Part shown: in pieces, positions 44,601 to 54,346 of the stretch | How the letters are laid out: every line of letters starts with the position of its first letter | Numbering within the stretch: position 1 is the first letter of the stretch | Assembly (NCBI GenBank): GCA_942486035.1 | Contig: CALNXK010000007.1 | Location: forward strand, 126,501-190,500 | Source of the DNA: Porites lobata | Lineage: Eukaryota; Cnidaria; Anthozoa; Scleractinia; Poritidae | DNA: 64,000 nucleotides | Direction of reading: 5' to 3' | Notes under the pieces: generated by a model | Told to the model about the DNA's origin: nothing | Database searches by the model: none | The model's input: the letters and a program-made list of their open reading frames with translations, nothing else | Position numbers and translations under genes: made by a program

Positions 44601-45417
44601 TTCCGTTATTATCTTTGGTGTTGTTCAGCCACATAGCTCTGTTTCTCATAAAATGGCAATTTGAAAATTCGTAAATGTTATTGTGTTGATATGAATCGTG
44701 TTCACCAGGAGTCACGTTCCACGTATTGTGACTATATTGATTTAACATGAGATTAACACCGCCTCCGGAGTAAACATAGCTTCCATCTGGGCTGATAAAA
44801 ATCCATCTGTCATAACTACTTTCGTTTAAAGCGTAATTATCTGCAAACAAACTGTTTGTGAAGTTCACAACTCCCCCAACATCGTACAAATTAGCCCCAA
44901 GCCCTGGGGACGAACAAATTTCAACATTTGATATACGAAGGTTTCTGCAGTATCGAAAATCTAAGGCAGTCTTGAATTTTGCCCCCTTAAAATATGGGTA
45001 TTGCTCATTTATCCCCGCAGAACTCTGATGCCAACCACCACACTTCCGAAACTTGACTCCCTCAAAGGAAATATTTTCGCTGAAGGTGAACGAGAGACTA
45101 ACATTTGGCTCGCATGTAATTTGACAGCTGATTTGATCGTCATGATCGTAAGAAGTATTTCCAAAGAGACCAAAGGAAACAATCTTCGTAAAACTGTGGC
45201 TTGTGTTCAGCGAGTAATTTCCTTTGCTCAGTAATATTCTTGTTGAGTTTAATCCACGAGCGAGCCCTAAAGCTCTGTCGAGAGTCTTGCATTTGAAGCT
45301 CGCGCTGCAATTTGAAGAATCATTTCCGCCTGGTGAAACGAAGATGTCTCTTTCACTAGCACATTTGAGGAACAATGAACACAACAGGACACTAGCAAAA
45401 ATTTTGGATGAAAACAT
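41611..45417 (-). CDS. Intronless beta-helix/multi-TM membrane protein, intact paralogue
   Basis: An uninterrupted frame of 1268 residues from the ATG at 45417. The open frame extends upstream to 45519, but from a TTG and without a leader, whereas the ATG starts a clear signal peptide (MFSSKIFASVLLCSLFLKC) with an A at -3. Same architecture as the 11272 gene: FVSPGGNDSSNC start, beta-helix rungs (NKASWGGGF, FASFAGGGARL, GIRGGAIAMYGRSR, DKGGALYIQAPG), Cys-rich stalk with SILCGQCKQN, then about eight membrane segments with DLDFFTGYLNAWLY, GLDDADKLMLMYG and RPVLNLNRW. The C-terminal tail is basic (RRPKTV) instead of acidic. Lies opposite in orientation to the 11272 gene. Confidence 0.9.
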   Translation of the reverse strand: MFSSKIFASVLLCSLFLKCASERDIFVSPGGNDSSNCSASFKCKTLDRALGLARGLNSTRILLSKGNYSLNTSHSFTKIVSFGLFGNTSYDHDDQISCQITCEPNVSLSFTFSENISFEGVKFRKCGGWHQSSAGINEQYPYFKGAKFKTALDFRYCRNLRISNVEICSSPGLGANLYDVGGVVNFTNSLFADNYALNESSYDRWIFISPDGSYVYSGGGVNLMLNQYSHNTWNVTPGEHDSYQHNNIYEFSNCHFMRNRAMWLNNTKDNNGMNTLKLPFNRGGGLAMYFQGNASGCHIKIQSCVFANNKASWGGGFQVEMKDKTENNSLEVRATVFRENFASFAGGGARLGSLPEKHVQLRINQFEMTNCSFENNKATLGGGASLYGATIATKHTDPVVTQFFFKNDSSWIGNIGTVGAAVSAFLINRNEDLIGPEIPYRVCFENTVFRSNKVVPLHHNLTIGQGTFYSQQVPLIFQGNVQFVNNTQSALVLDGSIVEVKDRLNFLNNTGIRGGAIAMYGRSRILLHENTSVLKFEGNNCEDKGGALYIQAPGSPLVSFKATGAANQVCFFGYSNPVKDYDEWNTTVIFKNNNANLGRSVFATTLQYCRRPGEKRQGNNVLKWKFIRFDDQPSNLNTSLLRRVMTEPVNITTHKKEWEVAPGEHFHATVKLFDEVGNVVSGIVNVSIESAHSVKLLNPSRSLFLSTEGRITNITLRGENGGIFDVKLNCIGSQLLKKQIHNVTLKNCYAGFYYCSETSSCKCMSRTNTSSAKGISHCEKGKSVYIKEGYWAGTVAGNFVTYLCPLQYCKNSRVYKYSEGHVCSDSRKPDSILCGQCKQNYTITFGSELCFKSCSYWHLLYLLPIGFGFLLVVVIVMLVDLDFFTGYLNAWLYSYQIMDLLTPDGFHFDPFIEFITAFTNVHIEIGGRSFCLATGLDDADKLMLMYGIPFYVLIVVAILTWLVGRYPRWCFSRKVLRSSPSAPFRAVCTILVFCYTDITRVSLLILSPAHVGSKTVLYFYGNLDFFHKKHIAYGIVAILWIVIFVLPFPLILLFRPYLTRELRPVLNLNRWGPFFDAFQNCFKNQYRWCASFYFLCRLGILLMHTYIPSGSAKRVVLEGACILILVIFAYVRPYKEARDVNEGESSYEWIYKSDVALLTTLALITVISSPIDSSSFTTEDEKKGLKVVVYVLAYVPLIVLLVLGYRVLRRYCPAIDIGNCVTEEEAITPIVTETSDSACSGRRETSELTTSPENSLARNPRTRRPKTV

Positions 45418-45540
45418 ATTCTTTTGGATTGCATCTGGAGAGGTCAGAACTCGGTAAACGCGAAGACCGTCTTGTTCGATTCTCAGAATCCAATGTATTG
45501 CACTGGTGTTGACTTCCAAGAATTACGGGATATCGCAGTG

Positions 45541-45572
45541 TGTCACGGCCGTATTTTAATACGGCCGTGACA
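45541..45572. repeat. 32-bp palindrome TGTCACGGCCGTATT..AATACGGCCGTGACA
   Basis: Two 15-bp arms around TT, 124 bp upstream of the start codon of the 41611-45417 gene. In copy 1 (31841-31860) only one arm remains, then AAATAAG. The word TCACGGCCGT also occurs alone at 37158. Confidence 0.75.
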
Positions 45573-45654
45573 AGCTCGAGTTTCACCAAGTAGTTTTTCA
45601 TGGCTCCGTCAACAAGACTTTGTGTTTTCTATTTTTAAATGACTGTAATGTGCG

Positions 45655-46400
45655 GTCGACTCCCGATAACTCGAACCTTCAAGGGAAATTGAAAAAAGTT
45701 AGAGTTATCGGGAGCTCGAAGAAAATAGCCGGAAGTAAAAAGAAAACGGTTTTTACCTTACAGTGAACATTTTAATCACATTTATTTGTAGAAATGTTAA
45801 GAAAAATTGAAAGACACTTCTCGGATTATAAGTAAAATAAAGAGGAAGTAAAGCTGTTCTCGTTAGATTTGTGACAAACAACATCATCAGCCTCTACCAG
45901 TAAGCCTACAACACTTCAACGGGAAATTCAAAATTCAATGTTTCGGCCCGGGGGGGCACTTGGGTATTTTTTGGGTGGGTATGTGCCGCCCGGGACTCCA
46001 AATTGACACCCCGTTCTAAAAAAAAAATTCCCCTAAAATTGATACCCCGTTCTAGAAATGGGCCAATTTTTTATACTCCGTTCTAGGAAGTTTGTAAATT
46101 GAAATAGCCCTGTTTTTTTTAAAGATATTTCTTTATTAGTTCGACAAGGTAAACGCTTCTTCATAATCAGCAACAATTTTAAGCAGAAGATAAAGCCGTG
46201 ATCCCCAATTTTTTATACCCCGTTCTAGAAAACGCCTCTGAAATGGATACCCCGTTCTAAATCAGGAGCTTCAAAATCACGACCCCGTTTGGCGGCACAT
46301 ACCCGTATACGTAATGTATGGGAGTACCCCCGGTGTTTCGGACGCCAGTAGATTGTTCTTCCCCGACTTTTAAATCATGGTTCGAGTTATCGGGGGTAAA
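45655..46400. repeat. Repeat with GAGTTATCGGGAG ends
   Basis: CTCCCGATAACTCGAAC at 45659 and its near-inverse at 45700, with a further TTCGAGTTATCGGGGG at 46380. Contains the TIR element at 45947-46333. The left part is absent from copy 1. Confidence 0.45.
45947..46333. mobile_element. 387-bp TIR element, CCCGGGGG..GGAGTACCCCCGG, with 8-bp TSD
   Basis: Starts CCCGGGGGGGCACTTGGGTA and ends ACCCGTATACGTAATGTATG GGAGTACCCCCGG. TGTTTCGG flanks both sides (45939-45946, 46334-46341). 'Accccgttctaga' words are repeated inside. In copy 1 the left portion has been deleted. Confidence 0.8.
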
Positions 46401-47382
46401 ATTGGTATATCATGTTTCAACTTGGTATATCATGTTTCAACGAACGAGCTTAAAGGGGCTGTGTCACGGCAGTCCAGTTCATTTTGTTTAATTTTGCCAA
46501 TTACTCGCCCTCAATCGCTATATGGAGCTTAAAGTAGACAAAGAAATTACAGGTAAATGACGAAGTCAGAGATTCGAGACAAACAAGTATGTCTCCTGAG
46601 CATTATCTTTGAAGTTGCAAACAGCAGAGATAAACTTTGAAAACTGTTAGGAAACAGTTTTCAAAAACCCTAATTTTAATCCGTTTCAATCTTCCTCAGT
46701 TTTGCCCATCAGTGGCATCTGTTGCATCTGTTATGTTAATTTAACCTTCCTTTAATGTTTTAAGCGGTTATTTTTATGTTTCTCTTGGATGTAACGGGCA
46801 TTTTGTAATTCCCTAATTTGGCCGAACTTCGTAACACAGCTCCTTTAAAAATAGGCTGGGCCGTTTTTTTTTCTTCTGGCACAAATAGTCCTCAGGCCCC
46901 CTTAGCGCGAGCCCAAGATATAAGAGTATACTAAAATAGCTCAGCGACCTCAAGCAAAGCACATGGCCACTTGTCTGAGGTGATTGCAAGAATGAATCCT
47001 GTCATTTCTCATACACGAAATCTTTATACCAAATGCACACGCTGTTTATCTTTCCACCTACAGTAAAAGATGGCGAACGTACATTTGGAATGGTTCGGTA
47101 CATTGACTGACTTTACATGACCAATTTACTAACAAAGTCTTCAGAGTGGTCCTTATCGAGAAGCACTCTGGAACTCGTTAGTGCGAGCTACCAATTAACG
47201 GAATTTAACTGAATTTAAACAGAGTGTTTCAGATCAAGTCGACAGTCTTGAAGATATTAGGAATGCCTCCATATTTAAGCTTAGTTGCTTTGCGGTCCTT
47301 TGCAGAAAGAGGAAACAGAAACCCAATTTTTTAACTGGGCTGCCCAGTCAAGGCACGCCCAGTTTATAAAATGCGTTTTTTC

Positions 47383-47548
47383 TAGCCTGCGTAGCAGGCG
47401 CTTGGAAGTAGTGGGCTCAAGAAAAAACGGGCGGGCGAGAAGGAGACACGCGAGGGGAGAGGAAGCTCCCTCACCCCTTGCGTGTCTCCCTCGCGCGCGC
47501 CCGTTCTCTCTTTCGCCCGCTACTTCCAAGCGCCTGCTACGCAGGCTA
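47383..47548. mobile_element. Foldback element TAGCCTGC..GCAGGCGCTTGGAAG, copy 2
   Basis: Partner of 33238-33403, with the better-preserved left arm TAGCCTGCGTAGCAGGCGCT. Confidence 0.82.
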
Positions 47549-48953
47549 CGTTTTTTCCTACGTAGAAACATGAACACTTGCAATTACGGTATTAACCCAG
47601 AAGGCGTTGCGGGATCTATAAAGCATATTTGTCCATCTTCGCAGAGTCTGTTGAAAGCCTTTAAAGATGATTTCTTTTTGTTTAATGCAACATACGCCTT
47701 TTTGGAAGTCTAAAATTCGGATTAAGATAAACAGGATCGATATCAATCGATACCTTTTTTCCACGACTTTGATCTCTACGATTTCCGATATCAATCGATA
47801 ATAATCGACGAATGATGTCGATTGATTTCTGATAACGATTTCTATCGATTGACTACGCCTGGTTACCTGTCCGATTACAAACTCCTGGTGGTAATCGGAT
47901 AGGTCAAGCTAGGTCAAATCGGACATTTTTGGAGTTGCAACAAATATGAGCTGTTAAGAACCAACTGATTCGACCACTTTGTTAATGACACAATTAACAA
48001 AATAAAATTTGTCCGTGACCCGGACGATCGTGAGTGGGAACGAGACCATTTTTTAAGAATAAAATCGGGAAAAAAAGGTTAATCAAGATCTCCAGCAAAG
48101 CACAGCAATACTGAGCCAATCAGGGGCACCCAACGACAATATAGTTAAAAACCACTTAAACATAGCATTGTTGAACGTATATTAGTATTTAAACGGTAGA
48201 TATCGGCATATTTTTATCCCCTAAAAAGTTTTCATCTGTTCGGATTTCCTAGCTGAAAGTCTAGTGATCCGAAAATTAGAGGGATCAAAACTTACCTTTT
48301 CGAAAATTTCAGCCAGAAAAAAGGCTCCAGAAAATTCTAGGTGAAGGTTTATAAAAGTAACTTCATCTCTTTTCGTACCTGCGATCCCTGTTCTTTCGTT
48401 TCCTTTTCCCCGTTTTCCCCATGGCCAGAGGCAATGAGTAAATAACACAGGCGGCGTGATTTTTATATATGAGCGCACAATAAAAGCTACTAAATTTCTT
48501 CTCTAGAGCGATTTCAACCGATGATCTGGATGAGAAATGCGATGAGACCTGAGGAACCTGATATGTAATGACGAACTTTGGACAGGGCACGCCAGGGAGA
48601 TAATTAATGTTTAACATTATAGTTGACTTTCGATAAACAAGCAGTAGTTCCAATTTTTTAGAGCTGCGCGGACAGTTTTAACTTGTCTCTGTGGCAGGTT
48701 TGGATTATTAGGATAAAACATGATTTTCCGATTTAATAATAATAATAATAATGTTTATTTCTTATATTGCGCAGTCTAGCATGCGATAAAGATATGATCG
48801 AATGCGCATTACAACAGTAAAATCTTAAAGTAATAAATGGCTAATCCAAATAATGATATTAATAATAATAATTTACAATTTTCGGAAAACAATAAAAGTA
48901 AAATATGAGTTAATAAAAGAACTAATAAAAAGCTAATTTAAAAAGATGTGTCT

Positions 48954-50462
48954 TTAGTAAAACTTTAAAAATTTTCTAGGGAGTCGGTTCCATACTTTGG
49001 GCGCAGCATTTTCAAACGCCCTATCCCCGAGTGTCTTTTTTGTTCTATAGGTATTGTCCATTAGGAGTATGCCCCGGTATGATCTCAACTGATACCTCGA
49101 GTTCTCTTTGATTTTTATCAAGTCTAAAAGATATTGTGGTGCGACGCCGTAGATACATTTGTGAACTAGCATTGCTATGTTGAATTCTATTCTGTGGGTA
49201 ACCGGAAGCCAGTTCAGGTTGATCAGGGATGGTGTGATAGGATCATACCTAGATACAGTACATACCACCCGAGCTTCCGCGTTCTGCAGGCGTTGCAGCT
49301 TACCAAGATGAACAGCGGGCGTACCATATAATAGACCGTTACAATAGTCTAATCGTGACATTATAATAGCCTGTACAATGGACTTCCTATTGTCATATGA
49401 TAAATACTTTCTAATACGCCGGATGTTATGTAGATGGTAATAAATATCATGACATCTGCTGTTAATATGTGTGGCAATATTCATGTTTGCATCAAACCAA
49501 GCACCCAGATTTCTAACAGAGTAGACAGCAGAAACCTTTACCTCACCTACTTGCAAGTCACTTATCGTAACCTTATTTAACTGTGCGCGTGTACCTATAA
49601 TAAGAAACTCGGTCTTAGCATCGTTCAGCCGAAGTTTGTCTTGGACCATCCAGGATCTTATGTCCCTGATGCAAGCCTGTAAAGCGTCAACAGCATCCGT
49701 CTCAGTAGCAGAACCATCCGGCTTAAATGAGATATAGAGCTGCGTATCATCAGCGTATGCGTGAACGTTAGGGAGATGGAATTCAACGACATCGAAGAGC
49801 TTACTTGCGTACAACGTGAAGAGCAAGGGACCTAGACATGATCCTTGAGGTACCCCTTGAGGCAGACCAAAGTCACTCGAATAGCTCCCGTTAATCAGGA
49901 TTCGCTGTTTCCTGTTTGATAAATACGAGTGAAACCATTTAAGAGCGGTACCTGTAATTCCATACGTCACGTACAGGCGATTCAACAACACTTGGTGGTC
50001 AACCGTGTCGAATGCTGCACTCAGGTCTAGCAATACCAAGACAGTAACTCGTTGATTGTCCTTATCAGCTAGTATGTCATTCTGTATCTTCAATAGGGCA
50101 GTCTCTGTGCTATGACCCAGTCGATAGGCTGACTGGAGGATGGGATACAAGCCCGACTGAGTAACGTGATCGGTTGTCTGATCATAAACTGCCCTTTCAA
50201 CCAATTTAGAGAGGTATTGCAGATTACTCACAGGTCTTAAATTGGATAAGGAAGTCCCTTGCTTGGTCTTCTTCAGTCTTGGATCCACAAGGGCCGTTTT
50301 CCAATCAGATGGAAAGTGTCCCAAGGAAAGTGAAGAATTCACGACATTAGTGATGATGGGGTGAAGCATATCAGACATGCCGACTACTAAATTGGTCGGC
50401 ATAGGATCAAGTTGACAGCTTTTCTTCGATGATCTACTGACCAGCTTCCTCATATCTTCCAC
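48954..50462 (-). CDS. Reverse transcriptase of a CR1/L2-type non-LTR retrotransposon (truncated)
   Basis: About 502 codons. Reverse-transcriptase blocks are seen in order: SLGHFPSDWKTALVDPRLKK; NLRPVSNLQYLSKLVERAV; LLDLSAAFDTVDH with the first catalytic Asp; GLPQGVPQGSCLGPLLFTLY; HAYADDTQLYI with the catalytic DD; then LRLNDAKTEFLIIG and a C-terminal domain with IMSRLDYCNGLLYG and APKVWNRLP. All catalytic aspartates are present and the frame is open, so the fragment looks young. The N-terminal endonuclease is missing and the first Met shown is not the native start. Confidence 0.92.
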   Translation of the reverse strand: MEDMRKLVSRSSKKSCQLDPMPTNLVVGMSDMLHPIITNVVNSSLSLGHFPSDWKTALVDPRLKKTKQGTSLSNLRPVSNLQYLSKLVERAVYDQTTDHVTQSGLYPILQSAYRLGHSTETALLKIQNDILADKDNQRVTVLVLLDLSAAFDTVDHQVLLNRLYVTYGITGTALKWFHSYLSNRKQRILINGSYSSDFGLPQGVPQGSCLGPLLFTLYASKLFDVVEFHLPNVHAYADDTQLYISFKPDGSATETDAVDALQACIRDIRSWMVQDKLRLNDAKTEFLIIGTRAQLNKVTISDLQVGEVKVSAVYSVRNLGAWFDANMNIATHINSRCHDIYYHLHNIRRIRKYLSYDNRKSIVQAIIMSRLDYCNGLLYGTPAVHLGKLQRLQNAEARVVCTVSRYDPITPSLINLNWLPVTHRIEFNIAMLVHKCIYGVAPQYLLDLIKIKENSRYQLRSYRGILLMDNTYRTKKTLGDRAFENAAPKVWNRLPRKFLKFY

Positions 50463-50475
50463 AGAGTACGTATTG

Positions 50476-50561
50476 AATATGAATCCTTTAATGAGAGTGA
50501 GAATCCCTAGTACAGAGAAAAAAAACTTCCGAATTAAGCGACATCTGATCTGAGAATGATC
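50476..50561 (-). repeat. 86-bp inverted repeat, arm 1
   Basis: Reads AATATGAATCCTTTAATGAG to ...CAGATCTGAGAATGATC-like sequence; its reverse complement lies at 51381-51466 with one or two differences. Located at the 5' end of the retrotransposon insertion. Confidence 0.8.
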
Positions 50562-50695
50562 AAGTTTAAGGTTTCAAGATTTAGGTCTAAAGTGGTATTG
50601 ATCCCAGAAGTTTTCCCCTGACCCCTGATCCCATAGCTTTGATTCCTGAACCCGGGCTTCTGATCCCTGATCCCTGATCCCACCACTGTGATCCT

Positions 50696-50782
50696 AGTCT
50701 CCCCCGCAGCCGTTTTTTGGATGTCATGCAACGCTTTGCGGGAGCGTTGCGTAACATCCAAAAAACGGCAGTGAGGGAGACT
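50696..50782. mobile_element. 87-bp foldback hairpin AGTCTCCC..GGGAGACT
   Basis: The left arm AGTCTCCCCCGCAGCCGTTT TTTGGATGT pairs with ACATCCAAAAAACGGCAGTG AGGGAGACT; the inner stem GCAACGCT/AGCGTTGC closes around TTGCGGG. Sits in a GATCCCTGATCCC repeat. Confidence 0.75.
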
Positions 50783-51380
50783 TCTTTGATCCCTGATCCA
50801 ACATACCTCGTTACAACGCTGGCATATAGACTGTTGTTTTAATATTTCGATAAACGTTGCAGGGGCGGATCCAGGATTTTCTTTTGAAGTAAACCTGTTT
50901 TTTGCAGAATACCAGTTGTATTAGAAATTGCAGGTCATCTCAGGGAGGGGGGGGTGCGCATCCCCTGCACCCTCCCCCTAGATCCGCCCCTGCCTTGAAG
51001 TCTATGATTTCTTAGGTGAAGCTTACTCATTTTAACTTTTTTATACCCCTGAAGAAAATTTGTTCACTAGGGAAGCCCGAGGTCACGCAGTTATACGTCT
51101 CGGTGTTTTCACAGCAGTGTGACAAGAAGTGGGATGATATTTTTCTTCTTTTTGTGAACGTGACAGTACTGAACATTTTTAATACCTTTTTGTTACTAAT
51201 GCCGTTCTGCTCGTAGCAGTTTACCTCCTTTTATATTAGGAACCAAATTTAAAAATATACGAAGGTCTTATTTGATCATGTCGTGACCAACTTAATCGCG
51301 ATAAAGGACATTAAGGACGAAAGCTTTTAATTCAGTGTAATCCGGGCAAGTTTCTTTGACAGGCCGGTTCTAGCTTTTTA

Positions 51381-51466
51381 GATCACTCTCAGATCAGATG
51401 TCGCTTAATTCGGAAGTTTTTTTTCTCTGTACTAGGGATTCTCACTCTCATTAAAGGATTCATATT
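51381..51466 (+). repeat. 86-bp inverted repeat, arm 2
   Basis: GATCACTCTCAGATCAGATG to TTAAAGGATTCATATT; inverse of 50476-50561, 0.82 kb away. Confidence 0.8.
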
Positions 51467-52167
51467 TTGGTCTTGGGTTTTCTTTCATTCACTCTGATAC
51501 TCTCTTTGGATTTTTTCTTCCATTGTTTCCCCCTATTTCTCCCGCTTCCCACCCTTTTAGATTTCCCACATCCCGTCATTTCCTCCCTCCCCCAGTGCCC
51601 CTCCCAAACCCTATTCATCCCACCCCTATCCTCCGCTACAGACTACGGTGGAGACCACTGGAAATAACCGAAGGTGGGGTGACAATTCCCCCCAAAAAAA
51701 TTCCTGGAAGGAAAACGATTCTAACAAAAAATCCTGCAAGCGGTGATACCTAAAAACGAATAAATTATATGCCCTCGAAAAAACTTTCTGCATACAAGAG
51801 GGCTTTAAATAAAAAATTCATGTACCAAGAATTCTCCTTCCCCCCCTCTCGCCTCTGGGTGTTTCTAGTGGTCCGTCCCTAAGTAACTGAAGTACTTTCA
51901 AAACTCCTTATTACAGCAGTTATTACGGACACAAGAGGAACAGAGCTGAACGCCCGCATTTCAGAACGGTGTATGTAGTGTAAAGGAAGGGATTTCAATT
52001 TATTACATGCACGCATACTGAGATATATTCTCTTGAACGTAAACTTTACCTTGTTTAAAAAAGGCATGGAAGGCTTGGACAGACTGGGATGTATAAATGG
52101 AAACTGACATAATGTGAATTTCCATTTATTCTTACAGTCAGTAAGCAGCTTATCATTCATTTATTGT

Positions 52168-52370
52168 TTAAACTGCTCTTCTAACATAAACTCGTAACTT
52201 CTCGGGGTGGCATCTCGCAGGAGGTACCTTGCAATAGATCGGTGGGACATACATTCCTGTAACAAGGCGCATGAAATTCCGCTTTAACTCGGATACCAAT
52301 TCAGAATGGGTTTGGTTTCCGTTGAAGAAGAATTCAGTGAATTCTTTCTGCATTGAGGGACCTGCTCCAC
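52168..52370 (-). CDS. FNGN mini-gene, terminal exon: stand-alone FNGN domain
   Basis: Enters after TCTTCCAG in phase 1 and ends with TAA at 52168-52170. An AATAAA signal follows three bases later (complement of 52160-52165). Encodes MQKEFTEFFFNGNQTHSELV and on, with two cysteines (YC, RC) and EKLRVYV. With the signal-peptide exon the whole protein is 84 residues, so the FNGN domain is secreted here without HYR or Sushi modules. Closest in the window to the exon at 17504-17706 (shared GAGPSMQ, EFFFNGNQTHSE). Likely an extracellular ligand or decoy-like protein; no known function. Confidence 0.7.
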
Positions 52371-53011
52371 CTGGAAGATGTCAGTAAAAATAAGAGAACG
52401 ATATAAGATTAGATATTAATGAACAAACACTTCATGATTTGACAGCATTAGTTATCAATATTTTTAACACTGACACTCTAATTTCACTTTAACATAGCAT
52501 TGTTGAACGTATTTTAGTATTTAAACGGTAGATGTAGGCATATTTTTATCCCCTCAAAATTTTTCATCTGTTCGGATTTCCTAGCTGAAAGTCTAGTGAT
52601 CCGAAAATTATAGGGATCAAAACTTACCTTTTCGAAAATTTCAGCCAGAAAAAAGGCTTCCGAAAATTCTAGGTGACTTTTTTAGGGTGAAAAACCGTTA
52701 AAAATGGGCAATTATACCATTTTTGTAGATGTTCGAAAATCCTAGGAGAGGCAGACAAGCAAGAAATTTTTTTAACAACAAATGTTACAAAAATTCTAGA
52801 TCTCAGATCGTCTTCCGAAAAGATATTTTCCAAAAATTGACGTTGGGTGCTCCTGACGAGTCTTTTACTGTAACGAGCAGGGCGGGTGATGCTTAAGACT
52901 GTGGATCATCTATAAAGCGGGCCGGAGACACATAACGACCGTTGTGGAACTTATATTCATATAGTTGGTTCAATAATTTATAATTTCCTTCAAATCATTA
53001 ATTATTTTTAC
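52371..53011 (-). other. Intron of the FNGN mini-gene, with a TIR element fragment
   Basis: 52494-52680 matches 33987-34172, and the fragment runs on to CGTTGGGTGCTCCTGA at about 52843, the inverse of the CAGGGGCACCCAACG end at 33952. The left end is missing here. Confidence 0.55.
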
Positions 53012-53063
53012 CTGCTGAGATCCTAAGTTGCAAAGCCATCATTATCACTACAAACGCGACCAT
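53012..53063 (-). CDS. FNGN mini-gene, signal-peptide exon
   Basis: ATG at 53063, leader VAFVVIMMALQLRISA, then a GTAAAAA donor (53010-53011) in phase 1. Joins the exon at 52370 to read ISAGGAGPSMQ. Confidence 0.68.
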
Positions 53064-53959
53064 CAGTTTATACTCCCAACTCTTCCAGGTCTATCCTGTA
53101 AACGCTTATAACTGAAAATGCTTCAGTATGTGAACATTTAATACGGTAGCGCGTACCACCTAGATATTAGAATTTATCGGCTACACATAGTAAATTTTAA
53201 TCAAAGGTTAAATTAACTCAGTAATTATGTATTCATCTGTTCAACAGCAAACTTGATTTAAAATTGATTCATTCTTTTCATTTTAATTACTTATATTCTG
53301 TAGCTCTGTATCCTGTCATGTCACAGTGTGCAGACTCGACAAGTATATTCACGGAAACTATAAAACTGCTTATTGTGTGCCTTGTTTTTCAGAGGCCATC
53401 TTTAGGTTCGCCTCGGTTTTATGGATTTTAAAATTGCTCTGAGTGTCATTATACAGGAGGGTAAATCATGCGGAAAACCTGGGCTACCTTGGCTTTGAAG
53501 AACAATCTTCCTATTCAGCGCTGTTACTGTAGTGACGCTAATGAAACCTTGGGACACGTGATATATTGGTTTAAGCGCTCTGCCTGCTGCTGACCATGTA
53601 AACTTTCAAACGAATTCAAAACGCTCCTGTGCAATAGGCACTTCTTAATCGCATTTTTGCTTTGTTTATCATGACTGGTCTTTTTAGTTTATTAAATCGT
53701 GGACATCTTTCGGAAATAAAGTAATCAATGGAGTTAAATCATGGTCGGCCTTCGGAAGTAAAAGTAATCCGCAATTCAGTTAGAGAGAGCCGTACAAAAG
53801 TATTCCATACTGAAACCCAACCCTTTAAACTTTACACTTTGCACGGAGTTTTTCAGGACAAAAATATCAAAGATCTATCATTATATCAAGTTTGCGTGTT
53901 AGTCACATATATAGCTCAACAGCAGGCCCAACATGCCGACGGTTTAAATTTCGACCAAT

Positions 53960-54135
53960 GTAAGGGAATTGGGATGTCGGAATTCAGGAAATTTTTGTCT
54001 GTGGAATCCGGAATCCTGGGCTTTGGAATCCGGAAAATTCGGAATTCAATTTCCACAGAGAAAGAATACAGAATCCAATACGTGGAATCCGGAATCCACG
54101 GCTTGGAATCAAGAATTCAAGACTGTACTGAATTT
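53960..54135. repeat. GGAATCCGGAATCC degenerate repeat, copy 3
   Basis: Same words and order as 269-512. The open frame 53728-54204 reads through it and is not taken as a gene. Confidence 0.6.
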
Positions 54136-54346
54136 TCTTACAAGAGGCGGGTTATTGCCGTTATCTTAACAGCCTTGCATTTTGTTAAAAGTTATCATAA
54201 ATAATATATGAATGCACAGAAAATTTTATTATGTTGGATACTATTGTTAATAATGTCAGTCAAGCTCTATAATGCTGATTTGGGGGCGTTAGGGACTGTA
54301 TAATAATTATATTGAAAAAAGGGAGCGGAACAGTGTGTAAAGTAGT

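Larger units (their letters stand above)
48736..50577 (-). mobile_element. 5'-truncated non-LTR retrotransposon insertion
   Basis: Present only in copy 2. GATTTA flanks both sides (48730-48735, 50578-50583), and copy 1 has one GATTTA at the matching site near 34556. The 3' end on the minus strand is an (ATT)n tail (48736-48752), as in CR1/L2/Rex-type elements. The ORF occupies 48954-50462. No endonuclease domain remains. The last 100 bp at the 5' end (50476-50561) are an inverted copy of 51381-51466 and may not be element sequence. Confidence 0.88.

Noticed and set aside
45418..45519. Upstream extension of the 1268-residue frame
   Set aside because: It starts from a TTG, has no leader, and puts the clear signal peptide 34 residues inside; the ATG at 45417 matches the layout of the 11272 gene.
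53728..54204. Open frame of 158 codons
   Set aside because: Its second half is the GGAATCC degenerate repeat also seen at 269-512 and 19428-19612; the first half has no recognisable feature.
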